The position numbers and the translations under genes were made by a program. From AP-15 sp963772965 (GTDB lineage: Bacteria > Pseudomonadota > Alphaproteobacteria > ATCC43930 > CGMCC-115725): DNA of 64,000 nt. Below the pieces are notes generated by a model, which saw only the letters and a program-made list of their open reading frames with translations, had not been told where the DNA came from and searched no databases. Where the stretch lies: contig CAVYZU010000011.1 of the NCBI GenBank assembly GCA_963772965.1, forward strand, positions 1-64,000, given 5' to 3'. Below, one piece after another: positions 18,013 through 26,782 of the stretch; the stretch's first letter is position 1; the number at the start of each line of letters is the position of its first letter.

Positions 18013-18477
18013 ATGCGGCGAGCGATTGCAGTCCATCACCGCGGCCAATGGCCCGAGGGTACGGCGCTCGATGTTGTGACGCTGGCCTATCTCGATCGGC
18101 ATCGCCGGCGCATTCGGCTCGTCACCGATTCCGGCCAGACATTTCTGCTCGACCTGCCGCGGGCATCGCATCTCGCCGAGGGTGACGGGCTTGAGCTCGA
18201 CTGCGGCGGTTATATCCGGGTGCGCGCCGCGGCCGAGTCGGTGCTGGAAATCACCGCGCAAGACTATCCGTCACTGCTGCGCATCGCGTGGCATCTCGGC
18301 AACCGGCATCTGCCATTGCAGGTCGCGGGCGAGCGGTTGCGCATACGCGCCGATCATGTCATCGCCGAGATGGTGGCCGGCCTCGGCGGGCGGCTGACCG
18401 CGCTCGAAGCCCCCTTCGACCCTGAGATCGGCGCCTACACGATCGCCGGCCCGCACCATCACGACCATGACGGATAG
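18013..18477 (+). CDS. ureE: Urease accessory nickel chaperone UreE
   Basis: 154 residues. The N-terminal peptide-binding domain contains LTLAYLDRHRRRIRLVTDSGQTF-like sequence. The C-terminal metal-binding domain includes HLGNRHLPLQ, whose His is the dimer-interface nickel ligand, and ends in a short His/Asp-rich tail (PHHHDHDG) that would bind extra nickel. It overlaps ureF by 11 bases, indicating coupled translation. It passes nickel to UreG. Confidence 0.9.
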   Translation: MRRAIAVHHRGQWPEGTALDVVTLAYLDRHRRRIRLVTDSGQTFLLDLPRASHLAEGDGLELDCGGYIRVRAAAESVLEITAQDYPSLLRIAWHLGNRHLPLQVAGERLRIRADHVIAEMVAGLGGRLTALEAPFDPEIGAYTIAGPHHHDHDG

Positions 18478-19195
18478 GCGCGGCAACGGCGCGCCGCTCC
18501 CTCTCGCGGCGGCTGGGAACGCCGGGATCGGGCTCTATCGCTTGCTCGCTTGGCTGTCGCCAGGGTTTCCGATCGGCGCGTTCAGCTATTCGCACGGTCT
18601 CGAAGCCGCAGTCGAAAGCGGCGCGGTGCACGACCGCGACTCCCTCCAATCCTGGATTGGCGCGATCGTCGCGCAGGGCAGCGGACGCATCGACGCCTAT
18701 ATCCTGCGCGATGCCTACCGTGCATCCGCGGCGGGCGAGTTCTCGGAATTGACCGGCGTCAACCAGCGCGGCCTCGCTTATCGCGCGACCGCAGAATTGG
18801 CGCTCGAGAGCCGAGCCCAGGGAGAGGCGTTTCTCACCACCTGCCGCGCCGCCTGGCCGGACGTATTTCTTGATAAATGGGCCGCTGAAGATCAGCCGGT
18901 CTGCTACGCCGCCGCTGTCGGTGCGGCGACGGCGCGCGCCGGCATCCCGCTCGACGAGGCGCTTGTCGCTTACCTGCAGGTGATGGCGGGGAATCTTGTT
19001 TCTGCCGGGTTGCGGCTCGCCATTATTGGCCAGACTGACGGGCAGCGGATTTTAGCAGCGCTTGAACCGGTCGTGATCGGGGCGGCGCAGGACGCAACCC
19101 GCCGCGATTCCGCCGATTTCGGCGCCGCGACCTTTGCCCTCGATCTCGCCTCGATGGCGCATGAAACCCAGTACACGAGGCTATTCCGCTCATGA
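18467..19195 (+). CDS. ureF: Urease accessory protein UreF
   Basis: 242 residues. It contains the UreF signature LLAWLSPGFPIGAFSYSHGL at about residues 26-45 and the C-terminal DLASMAHETQYTRLFRS tail that contacts UreG and UreD. UreF acts as the GTPase-gating subunit in the UreD-UreF-UreG complex that loads nickel into apo-urease. It overlaps ureE upstream and ureG by 4 bases downstream. It is intact. Confidence 0.93.
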   Translation: MTDRRGNGAPLPLAAAGNAGIGLYRLLAWLSPGFPIGAFSYSHGLEAAVESGAVHDRDSLQSWIGAIVAQGSGRIDAYILRDAYRASAAGEFSELTGVNQRGLAYRATAELALESRAQGEAFLTTCRAAWPDVFLDKWAAEDQPVCYAAAVGAATARAGIPLDEALVAYLQVMAGNLVSAGLRLAIIGQTDGQRILAALEPVVIGAAQDATRRDSADFGAATFALDLASMAHETQYTRLFRS

Positions 19196-19810
19196 TTGCC
19201 GGGACGAAAAGCGATCCGTTGCGGGTCGGGATCGGCGGACCGGTCGGCTCCGGCAAGACCGCGCTGATGGACTGGCTGTGCAAAAGGATGCGCGGCCGCT
19301 TCGAGATCGCGGCGATCACCAACGATATCTATACCCGCGAGGACGCGGAATTCTTGACCAGGAGCGGCGCCCTACCCCCCGAGCGCATCCGCGGCGTCGA
19401 GACCGGCGGTTGTCCGCATACCGCGATCCGCGAGGACGCTTCGATCAATCTCGCCGCCGTCGCCGAGATGACCAGGCTCTTTCCGCGCCTGGATTTGATC
19501 CTGATCGAGTTCGGGCGGCGACAATCTGGCCGCGACCTTTTCGCCGGAGCTTGCCGATCTGACGATTTACGTCATCGACGTTGCCGCCGGCGACAAAATT
19601 CCGCGCAAGGGCGGGCCCGGCATCACCCGCTCCGATCTGCTGGTGATCAACAAGACCGACCTCGCGCCGTTGGTCGGCGCCAGTCTCGAGATCATGGACC
19701 GCGATGCAAGGCAAATGCGCGGCTCCCGCCCGTTTGTCTTCACCAATCTCAAATCGGGTCACGGAGTCAAGGAGATCATCGATTTCGTCGTCACCAAGGG
19801 CGGGCTCTGA
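19192..19810 (+). CDS. ureG: Urease accessory GTPase UreG, one-base insertion
   Basis: About 205 residues if repaired, the SIMIBI GTPase that powers nickel insertion. The P-loop GIGGPVGSGKTALMD is near residue 12, followed by AAITNDIYTREDAEF and GVETGGCPHTAIREDAS. After LILIE the frame is lost: the sequence reads GAGTTCGGG at 19507-19515, where one T fewer gives the invariant ESGGDNLAATFSPELAD. That frame then continues through LLVINKTDLAP (the nucleotide specificity motif) to the stop at 19808-19810. Read literally the product would be a long garbled protein. Because every other urease gene is intact, a sequencing error or a very recent mutation is more likely than old decay. Confidence 0.88.
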
Positions 19811-19851
19811 TTCGCCCGAATTGGGCGCACTTGCCACTTTTTTGCCGCACA

Positions 19852-19867
19852 TGTGAAACGGATCACA
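19852..19867. promoter_or_regulatory. CRP-type box upstream of large membrane protein
   Basis: TGTGAAACGGATCACA is a perfect TGTGA-N6-TCACA palindrome, the Crp consensus, centred 88 bases before the ATG at 19947. It also lies just downstream of ureG. A second perfect copy with a different spacer is at 52942-52957. Binding by a Crp/Fnr-family regulator is inference. Confidence 0.55.
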
Positions 19868-19946
19868 TGCGGCGGCGGCGCATCGCGATTGAAATGGTTA
19901 AGGCCGGAGCCAATTCGCCGGCCCAGCCATTTCAAGGATCGCGAAA

Positions 19947-22900
19947 ATGGCAGACGACAAGCCTTCGGGCGCGTGGGGAAGCAGCTTCGTCGTATTCGCG
20001 CTAGCGGCAGTCAGCGCGGTCTATGTAGCACTCGAACCGGCCCCTTTGGTCAGTTCGCGTCCGACCGATCGGCAGTATGACGTACACGACATCCAGGGCG
20101 CCGCCCAGGATGTGGACGCAAGGTTGTGGCAGGATCCCTTTGCCGCCGTCATGCGGGCGGCGCAAGAGCGCCCCGATCCCGAGGGTCGCCACGCGATCGC
20201 GAATTATCAGCTTCCTGAGGGGAAGACGCTCCTTATTGGCGCAACTTTACCCGGCGCTCCGTACCCGGAGGCCGCCGAGACACGCCGCCGCTTGCGCTAC
20301 GCGATTTTGGCTGCGCTTCATACCGAGGGCTATCTGCCGAGCGACGAGAAACACCTCGGATATCTGTGCGTCAATGATCCACCGGCAGTACAGCAACAGC
20401 CCTTGTCAGAGGTCACGCTCGCCAATGCCAGCTCTTCAGCAGACGGCGTCTTGGCAAGATCGGCCAGCTCGAGTGCAAAATCGCCTTGTGAAGCAAATTA
20501 TGTATTGCCGGCCGCCAAGAGCGGCGGAATAACAGCTCCGGCACCTCTTCCAAGAATAATTGCGTTCGAACAGTTCAACAGCACGGAGCAAAGTTCTCTC
20601 GATCCCAAGAGTCAACGGCATATTGTCGTGATGTGGCTCGACGAGGATTTTTTAACAGCGAAGGGCACGCCGATCGCCGGTTTACGGCGGCTACAACGCC
20701 TGACCCAGGGGCGCGCGGGAGACGAGTTCATATTATTGGGGCCGGTCGACTCGACGACCCTGGTAGCAATGGTGAGGGAAGCGCATTTATCACCAAAATC
20801 AGAGAACAATTTATTAGCATCAGCTCCCGATATTTCGATCTACAATTTCGCCGCTACTGCCGACGATCCGTATATTGTCAAATTGGCGGGCGGCCAAGCA
20901 ACCAGTCTCGAAGAATTGTTTCGGGGGGCGCATCTCAAGTATCATCGAACCGTAAGCTCCGATAGAGAACTCGCCGCACTGGTCGCTGAAGAGCTCGGTC
21001 TGCGTGGCGTCGATCCCACTCGTATTACTGGGTGGCAGACGGACGTTTCCGGCAAGCCGGCGCCGATCCATGGAGATCACATCGCGCTCGTCTCGGAGTG
21101 GGATACTGTTTACGGCGAGTATCTGCCAGAAAGCGTGGCGCAAGCGTTTAAGGCCGCCGATAAGACGAGTGAGGGATGGGGTGTTGACGCCTGGATCACG
21201 CCATTCAGGTATCTGCGTGGGCTCGATGGTCGGTTGCCGTACGACCGATGGAATAAGGCGCAGGCGGCGTCCTTTAACGAGAATAACGACAAAAAAACTG
21301 GTGACCAAGCCGCCGCCGCAACGCCGGACACCGCCAATAAATTCGAAGGCGCCGAGGGGCAAAGTCAATTTGACTACTTACGCCGATTGGCTGCCGCGGT
21401 AAAGGCGACCGATACCGAACTTCACCAGAAGGGCAAGGGACACATCGCAGCAATCGGGGTCCTCGGCAGCGACGTTTACGATAAACTGCTTATCCTCCAG
21501 GCGTTAAGACCAGAGTTGCCCGATGCGCTGTTCTTCACGACTGATCTCGATGGGCTGCTGCTACCGCAGAACAAGACCCGGTATACGAGAAACCTGCTCG
21601 TCGCATCGAGCTTTGGGCTGACTCTCGACCCCCGCTTTCAAGAGGACATCCCACCCTTCCGCGATACGTATCAAACCTCGGTTTTCCGAACGGCTCGCCT
21701 CGCGATCGGAAAATATTTTTTGGGCTTATCGCCCCAGCGGTGCGAGCGCAACAAGGGGACGGGCAACGCAAGCGGCGAACATGACTGCTGGCTCGAGCGG
21801 CCGCTATTGTTTCAGATCGGCCGCAGCGCTCAGCGAATGCTGCCCACCGGCCCGGAAAACCCGCCTTGCGGGACCGCCACTAGCGGCTGCCAGCCGGACC
21901 GCGATCCGAATTCCCGGAGTATCGCCGACTTCGCATCGGTTCAGCCGAATCCGGCCAAGCTCTATCCGGAACTGATGCCGGGCAGCCGATTCAGTGCCGC
22001 CATGCTGCTCACGGTCTTGTTCCTCGGGGTAGCGTTCAGTACCCGCGTTTTGCGACCCCTCTCGTCACCTTTACCGGGACAAGGGGAGACTCCCGCTCCC
22101 GCGTCTTACCCTCGCTTTTCGCGATTTCTGTTCTCGGCCCTGATCGCGTTGATCGTTTCGCTGGCTCTATGCAGCAATTGGCCTGCAATCGCAGATTTCT
22201 TGACCGAGCATGGTTCGGGCGAACCGATGTCGCTATCCGAAGGAATCAGTTTATGGCCACCGATTGCGTTGCGTGTTATCGGTGCAGGTTTCAGCCTTTG
22301 GTTGATTTTCTACACCCTGCGGAGCCTGGACGACAACCTGAAGCAGACTGAAAAAGCGATGCACCTCCCCAGCTGCTGCGCGTCGTTGTGCGATCAATGG
22401 CGAAACAACAGCCCTCGCCGGGGGTCGCCTGCTCGCCTAATCGGTCGGATCGCCGCGGTGATATGGTTCGACAAGGCTCCCAATGACCAAGACCTGGACC
22501 TACAGCAACAACGCTTGGGTGGCCAGGATCAAAACGGGCGTCAGCAGAAGCACTTTGAGGCAATAGCCGCCGGCTCCGCAACCGGCACGATGGCTCGATT
22601 TATCCGCGCGGCGATCGGAACCATAACAATACTTGCGCTGGGTAGCCTTCTGGTTCCGATCCTCGGGAACCCGAACACTCCTGGGCGGGGTGCCCGCATA
22701 CAAAGCATCTATTTCGATGTCACGATTATTGCAGTCGTGCTTACCCAGTTTCTGATCTTCCTGGTTGCCGATGCAACGCTGCTCTCGCGCGCTTTTATAA
22801 AGCGGCTAACGGCGGTGGCCACTATATGGCCTCCTCCAACGATCGTTGCCTATCACACTCGGTTTGGTCTGGAGGGCTCTGATCTTGCTGATTGGCTCGA

Positions 22901-23333
22901 CATGACGTTTCTTGCGAAGCGCACCCGGTGCATCACCAACCTGATTTACTTGCCGTTCCTAGCGCTGGCGTTTCTGGTGATCTCGCGCAGTCGCATGTTT
23001 GACGATTTCGATGTGTCGCTGACCATCGTGGTCGTCCAAGCGATCGGCATCCTCCTGGTTATCGGTGCCGTGCTATCGCTGCGAGCGGCCGCGGAGAATG
23101 CCCGCCGTGTTGCTATCGAAGAATTGGAGGCGAAGATCATCGCCGCCAAGGGGGACCCCAACACCAAGGAAAAGGCGGGCCAATTAGAAATGTTGTTGGC
23201 CCAAATCAAAAACCTGAACGACGGGGCCTTTGCCCCATGGTCGAGCCAGCCTCTCGTAAAGGCCGTGCTGCTGCCGCTGATTAGTTATGGTGGGACCGCC
23301 TTGGTCCACCTCTATGCCCTACCCGGAACCTGA
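19947..23333 (+). CDS. Large receptor-like membrane protein of unknown function
   Basis: 1128 residues; family not recognised. One N-terminal membrane segment (about 11-31) is followed by roughly 640 extracytoplasmic residues. These look like a ligand-binding fold: HIAAIGVLGSDVYDKLLILQ, then DALFFTTDLDGLL, then RNLLVASSFGL and PFRDTYQTSVF, a pattern reminiscent of type I periplasmic-binding lobes. After PGSRFSAAML come about eight more membrane segments (about 680-700, 725-745, 769-790, 884-905, 920-945, 996-1014, 1022-1045, 1104-1125). A charged helical stretch (ENARRVAIEELEAKIIAAKG) precedes the last one. The design suggests sensing or transport across the inner membrane. It stands alone, with a CRP-type box upstream. 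Confidence 0.75.
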   Translation: MADDKPSGAWGSSFVVFALAAVSAVYVALEPAPLVSSRPTDRQYDVHDIQGAAQDVDARLWQDPFAAVMRAAQERPDPEGRHAIANYQLPEGKTLLIGATLPGAPYPEAAETRRRLRYAILAALHTEGYLPSDEKHLGYLCVNDPPAVQQQPLSEVTLANASSSADGVLARSASSSAKSPCEANYVLPAAKSGGITAPAPLPRIIAFEQFNSTEQSSLDPKSQRHIVVMWLDEDFLTAKGTPIAGLRRLQRLTQGRAGDEFILLGPVDSTTLVAMVREAHLSPKSENNLLASAPDISIYNFAATADDPYIVKLAGGQATSLEELFRGAHLKYHRTVSSDRELAALVAEELGLRGVDPTRITGWQTDVSGKPAPIHGDHIALVSEWDTVYGEYLPESVAQAFKAADKTSEGWGVDAWITPFRYLRGLDGRLPYDRWNKAQAASFNENNDKKTGDQAAAATPDTANKFEGAEGQSQFDYLRRLAAAVKATDTELHQKGKGHIAAIGVLGSDVYDKLLILQALRPELPDALFFTTDLDGLLLPQNKTRYTRNLLVASSFGLTLDPRFQEDIPPFRDTYQTSVFRTARLAIGKYFLGLSPQRCERNKGTGNASGEHDCWLERPLLFQIGRSAQRMLPTGPENPPCGTATSGCQPDRDPNSRSIADFASVQPNPAKLYPELMPGSRFSAAMLLTVLFLGVAFSTRVLRPLSSPLPGQGETPAPASYPRFSRFLFSALIALIVSLALCSNWPAIADFLTEHGSGEPMSLSEGISLWPPIALRVIGAGFSLWLIFYTLRSLDDNLKQTEKAMHLPSCCASLCDQWRNNSPRRGSPARLIGRIAAVIWFDKAPNDQDLDLQQQRLGGQDQNGRQQKHFEAIAAGSATGTMARFIRAAIGTITILALGSLLVPILGNPNTPGRGARIQSIYFDVTIIAVVLTQFLIFLVADATLLSRAFIKRLTAVATIWPPPTIVAYHTRFGLEGSDLADWLDMTFLAKRTRCITNLIYLPFLALAFLVISRSRMFDDFDVSLTIVVVQAIGILLVIGAVLSLRAAAENARRVAIEELEAKIIAAKGDPNTKEKAGQLEMLLAQIKNLNDGAFAPWSSQPLVKAVLLPLISYGGTALVHLYALPGT

Positions 23334-23532
23334 TAAGAAAGCGGCGATTGCGATCCAATGATTGCGATGCAATCACCGCGATAGGCTCATCGGCAATCTG
23401 GACCAAACGGAACGACGCGAGGCTTTTGCCCGGGAAAGGGGCTGAAAGCGACCCCGACGGAATGCCCGCTCGCGGCGTCGGATAGCTTCAATCTCGCAGA
23501 AATGAAAACGCCAGCAGTGTAGTCTTGCGGCG

Positions 23533-24528
23533 ATGCTGAAGCTTTATCATAGCCGCGCGATGCGCGGTGAACAGCCGGTCGATCTCGCTACTGCGAGCTT
23601 GCCGGACAACATCGCCTGGATCGATTTGCTGAAGCCGACGCCGGAGGAGGTCGCCTTTGTCGAGCGCGAGACCGGTCTCCACGTGCCGAGCATCGAGGAT
23701 CTGAGCGAAATTGAAAGCTCGAGCCGGCTGCGCAACCGAAATGGCGCGATTTATCTGAGCGCGCCGCTGATCTATCGGGACCCCTCCGACCAACCCGTGA
23801 CGACGCCGGTTGGCTTTGTGCTGACCCGGGAGCGATTGATCACCGTGCGATTTCACGATCTGCCTTCGTTCACCTCATTCGCCAACACCGATCTGGCAGC
23901 CGAAACCGATCCATTGACCAGCGCCGCGATTTTTGCCGGGTTAATGGATGCAATCTCCGACCGTCTCGCCGACATTCTCGAAGTCATTGCTGCCGAACTC
24001 GACGAGTTGTCGCACCGGCTGTTTCGCAGCCCGGCAACGCAGGCGCTGGGGCGGCGCCCGCCAGCGCGCGAAAGCGCCGATCTCAGGATCATCTTGCGGC
24101 GGGTCGGCCACAGCGGCGATCTCGCTTCGAAAATCCGCGACAGCCTGCTCGGGATCGCTCGTATTGTCCCTTACGTAACCGGTGTCGCGGGTGATTGGTT
24201 GCCGCGCGAGGTCAAACCGCGGCTCGAAACGGTGCGCCAAGACGTGTTGTCACTCAGCGATTACGACGGCCACATCGTGACCAAAGTTCAGCTCCTTCTC
24301 GACGCGACCCTCGGCTTGATCAATGTCGAGCAGAACAACATTATCAAGGTGCTAACTATCGTGTCGGTGGTCGGCATCCCCCCGACCCTAGTCGCCAGCA
24401 TGTATGGGATGAACTTTAAGGATATGCCGGAGCTGAATTGGTCTTGGGGTTATCCCTACGCCTTGATATTGATAGCGGTCAGCGCGGTCCTGCCGCTGGT
24501 TTGGTTCAAGATCCGCGGCTGGATCTGA
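23533..24528 (+). CDS. corA: CorA-family magnesium/divalent cation transporter
   Basis: 331 residues. The cytoplasmic N-terminal domain (WIDLLKPTPEEVAFVERETG) and long coiled stalk lead to two C-terminal membrane segments. The hallmark YGMNF is at about residues 291-295 between them, and MPELNWSWGYPYAL forms the periplasmic loop. Members form pentameric Mg2+ or Co2+ channels, and some ZntB-like relatives export zinc. The GMN motif and the MPEL loop favour CorA proper. It is monocistronic and followed by a strong terminator shared with the convergent Hsp20 gene. Confidence 0.9.
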   Translation: MLKLYHSRAMRGEQPVDLATASLPDNIAWIDLLKPTPEEVAFVERETGLHVPSIEDLSEIESSSRLRNRNGAIYLSAPLIYRDPSDQPVTTPVGFVLTRERLITVRFHDLPSFTSFANTDLAAETDPLTSAAIFAGLMDAISDRLADILEVIAAELDELSHRLFRSPATQALGRRPPARESADLRIILRRVGHSGDLASKIRDSLLGIARIVPYVTGVAGDWLPREVKPRLETVRQDVLSLSDYDGHIVTKVQLLLDATLGLINVEQNNIIKVLTIVSVVGIPPTLVASMYGMNFKDMPELNWSWGYPYALILIAVSAVLPLVWFKIRGWI

Positions 24529-24550
24529 TGATTTCAGTCGCCCCAACGCA

Positions 24551-24583
24551 AAACGCCCCCGGAGGCCAGGGGCGTTTGCTTTT
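24551..24583. terminator. Bidirectional rho-independent terminator
   Basis: A nine-base stem, AAACGCCCC pairing with GGGGCGTTT around a nine-base loop, followed by GCTTTT. It sits between the convergent corA and Hsp20 genes. Confidence 0.85.
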
Positions 24584-24608
24584 CAGCTCTTGTTAGGAGC
24601 GCTGCGCG

Positions 24609-25079
24609 TTAGGCAGCCTGTTTTTGCTCGACCACTTCGGGCGCGTGCTGCGGTTGTCCGCTGAGAATCTCGATCTTGCGCGGCTTTGCCTCATCGGGAA
24701 CCTCGTGAACGAGGTCGACATGCAGCATGCCATTGGTCAGGGTGGCGCCGACGACTTTGATGTGATCGGCGAGGCTGAAGCGGCGCTCAAAGGCGCGGCG
24801 CGCGATGCCGCGATGCAGATAGCGGCTCTCGTCCTCTTCCTTTTTCGCCTTGCCAGCTACCAGCAGCGAATTCTCGTGCACGGTAAGCTCGATCTCATCA
24901 TGCGAAAACCCGGCGACCGCCATCGTCAGGCGATAGGCGTCCTCACCGGTCTTTTCGATGTTGTAAGGCGGGTAAGCGAGAGCGGCATTGTCGACGCGGT
25001 TAGCGGCATCGACCAAACGGGTCAACCGGTCAAAGCCGATCGTCGAGCGGAACAGCGGAGAGAAATCAAAACGATCCAT
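24609..25079 (-). CDS. Small heat-shock protein Hsp20 (IbpA-like)
   Basis: 156 residues. It starts MDRFDFSPLFRSTIGFDRL, as in alphaproteobacterial IbpA/HspH proteins. An alpha-crystallin domain (YNIEKTGEDAYRLTMAVAGF through HRGIARRAFERRFSLADHI and NGMLHVDLVHEVP) and the C-terminal RKIEILS (I-x-I/V anchor) follow. It is an ATP-independent holdase against aggregation. The ATG at 25079 is chosen because GGAGG lies eight bases before it; upstream in-frame ATGs are too close to that site. It shares a terminator with corA. Confidence 0.92.
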   Translation of the reverse strand: MDRFDFSPLFRSTIGFDRLTRLVDAANRVDNAALAYPPYNIEKTGEDAYRLTMAVAGFSHDEIELTVHENSLLVAGKAKKEEDESRYLHRGIARRAFERRFSLADHIKVVGATLTNGMLHVDLVHEVPDEAKPRKIEILSGQPQHAPEVVEQKQAA

Positions 25080-25244
25080 GACCATATCCTCCATCGAGCA
25101 ACATGGATTTGGCACTCGCAAATTATGCCTAGCGCCATTTCACTGTCTGTGCAGTCCCGGGATTGGCGACCGCACGGGTATTAGCTGGTACCGGAAAGGA
25201 TAGCGTCAAGAGGCCACGACGTAGGCGGTGCTGGGGCCGGCCGG

Positions 25245-25472
25245 CTAAGGCTTGATGCCGAAACCCTGGAAACGTTTGTTGAAGCGGGCCAGTTGCCCGC
25301 CGGTGTCGAGCAGCCGCTGCTGCCCGCCAGTCCAGGCCGGATGCGATTTCGAATCGATGTCGAGGCGCAGGGTGTCACCCGCCTTGCCATAGGTCGAACG
25401 CGTCGGATACGTCGTTCCGTCGGTCATCACGATCGTGATTTCGTGATAATCCGGGTGAATTCCCTGCTTCAT
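25245..25472 (-). CDS. rpmE: 50S ribosomal protein L31
   Basis: 75 residues, bL31. It begins MKQGIHPDYHEITIVMTDGT and has the conserved SHPAWTGGQQRLLDTGGQLARF and a terminal FNKRFQGFG. The zinc-binding cysteines of the C+ form are absent, so this is the C- paralogue type in terms of metal binding. The gene is free-standing. A 10-base-stem hairpin lies 39 bases upstream of its start. Confidence 0.95.
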   Translation of the reverse strand: MKQGIHPDYHEITIVMTDGTTYPTRSTYGKAGDTLRLDIDSKSHPAWTGGQQRLLDTGGQLARFNKRFQGFGIKP

Positions 25473-25510
25473 CTAGCCGGCCTCCAGAGCAGCAGGGCTT
25501 ATATAGCAAG

Positions 25511-25539
25511 ACCCGCCGGCAGGGCAACCGCCGGCGGGT
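25511..25539 (-). terminator. GC-rich hairpin between PRC-barrel gene and rpmE
   Basis: ACCCGCCGGC pairs with GCCGGCGGGT across a nine-base loop. It could end transcription of the PRC-barrel gene or form part of the rpmE leader. No T-run follows, so the terminator call is tentative. TATATA just downstream on the minus strand could be the rpmE -10 element. Confidence 0.4.
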
Positions 25540-25609
25540 AGACTTGCGCGCGTCACTCGGCGCCGAAAGCTAGGTAGCAGTACCTGCTAGCGCCGCACAC
25601 GAAATCAAT

Positions 25610-26095
25610 TTAGCGGTTGGTGCCGCTGGACGTCCCGAGATGCCCGCCGGTCACAGGTGAGGTCGAGCTGCCCGCACCGGTGTTGTTGTTTTCCAAATTG
25701 TAGGCCTGCGCCTGTTGTAGCTGCTCCTTGGTCATGTCCAGGGTCAGCCGATTGTGGTCGGTTTTGATCGCATCGAGCGGCACCGCAACGTATTTGCCCC
25801 CCATGCCGAGAAATGTCCCGACATCGACCACGACGGCGGCGACCCGGCCGTCCTTATCGATTATCAAATCCTTGACCGAACCGATGTCACGGTTCTGGAC
25901 ATCGTAAACGGTGCTGCCCAGCATCTTGCTGGCGCGCACCTGATTCGGCTGGATCGTGTCGCCGGTCGGATTGATCGCCGCCGCCGCGGTGGTGGAGCGG
26001 GTCGTTGTGACAGTGGTCGACTGTGCAAAAGCAAGCGGCGACGTGGCCATCAGAATTGCCGCAACGGCGGCGGCGGTGACGGTAGACTTGGTCAT
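25610..26095 (-). CDS. Secreted PRC-barrel domain protein
   Basis: 161 residues. A signal peptide (TVTAAAVAAILMATSPLAFA) is followed by a Thr-rich linker, then one PRC-barrel domain (VRASKMLGSTVYDVQNRDIG, VKDLIIDKDGRVAAVVVDVG, YVAVPLDAI) and a flexible Ser/Thr/Gly tail. PRC-barrel proteins of this secreted type are common in alphaproteobacteria and often stress induced; the ligand is unknown. ATG at 26095 with AGGAGAGG just upstream is used rather than the TTG before it. It sits with a 26-residue membrane peptide and CsbD in a stress-related minus-strand group. Confidence 0.85.
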   Translation of the reverse strand: MTKSTVTAAAVAAILMATSPLAFAQSTTVTTTRSTTAAAAINPTGDTIQPNQVRASKMLGSTVYDVQNRDIGSVKDLIIDKDGRVAAVVVDVGTFLGMGGKYVAVPLDAIKTDHNRLTLDMTKEQLQQAQAYNLENNNTGAGSSTSPVTGGHLGTSSGTNR

Positions 26096-26166
26096 CAACC
26101 TCTCCTGTTAAAACTCAGACGTGTACGGTAACAGCATGAAATGACGTCAGTTCCGATCACGCTGCG

Positions 26167-26247
26167 CTAGACCACGTGGAATAAGAACAATAAGATGATA
26201 ATCGGGATAGGGATCCCGAGCAGCCACAAAAGCAGGCCTCTGCCCAT
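26167..26247 (-). CDS. 26-residue hydrophobic membrane peptide
   Basis: A single membrane helix beginning MGRGLLLWLLGIPIPIIILL and ending FLFHVV. GGGAGAA lies six bases before ATG, which favours real translation despite its size. Similar short MGRGLLLWLLG peptides occur in many proteobacteria, by recollection; the function is unknown. It lies between the csbD-like and PRC-barrel genes on the same strand. Confidence 0.65.
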   Translation of the reverse strand: MGRGLLLWLLGIPIPIIILLFLFHVV

Positions 26248-26278
26248 ATTACTTCTCCCTTCGAAGGATAATGAGGTA

Positions 26279-26464
26279 CTATTTCTTGTTTGTAAGTTCT
26301 CGAACTGCGTCCTTGGCGTGTCCGACCGCAGTGCGCGCACGGCCTTCGGCCTTTTCTGCTTTGCCTTGGGCTTCGGTCTGCTTGTCTCCGGTAGCGCGGC
26401 CAACGCCTTCCTTTATTGTGCCGGTAGCTTTCTTGATACCGCCGGCAATGCGTTCCTTATCCAT
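26279..26464 (-). CDS. CsbD family stress protein
   Basis: 61 residues with the complete CsbD pattern: MDKERIAGGIKKATGTIKEG, GRATGDKQTEAQGKAEKAEG and a Lys/Ala-rich helical end. CsbD-like proteins are small, hydrophilic and induced by general stress; the molecular role is not established. It lies upstream of the 26-residue membrane peptide in the same direction. Confidence 0.9.
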   Translation of the reverse strand: MDKERIAGGIKKATGTIKEGVGRATGDKQTEAQGKAEKAEGRARTAVGHAKDAVRELTNKK

Positions 26465-26782
26465 CTCAGTTTTCCTTGTTGTGATGCTAGTCAGAGTCGA
26501 AAACAGGCCTTGCTGATCTTCGGTTCCGCGAAAACTTGATTCGGATTAATGCCTGGTCCGGCCAGCACGGGTGACGCTCGATCTTGGCCCGAGTGGATCG
26601 CGCCCTCTGCGGAGCCAATTCCTTCAGCTGGATGTTTGTGCCTCGCCACAGCTCGCCGCACCGCCTGCAGCCGGCGTCGTGAGCTTAGCCAGGCTAAGTT
26701 GCGAGGGTGCTCCGCCGCTGGCGGGCGCACGGACGCGACCTAATTTGGACAAAATGAATTTGCTGTGGGGAGACAAACTCAA
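26465..26782. promoter_or_regulatory. Divergent intergenic region upstream of csbD-like gene and AI-2E permease
   Basis: 318 bases without a credible gene. The only structured element seen is the palindrome CTTAGCC-A-GGCTAAG at 26684-26698, a possible operator about 85 bases before the permease start. Confidence 0.3.
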
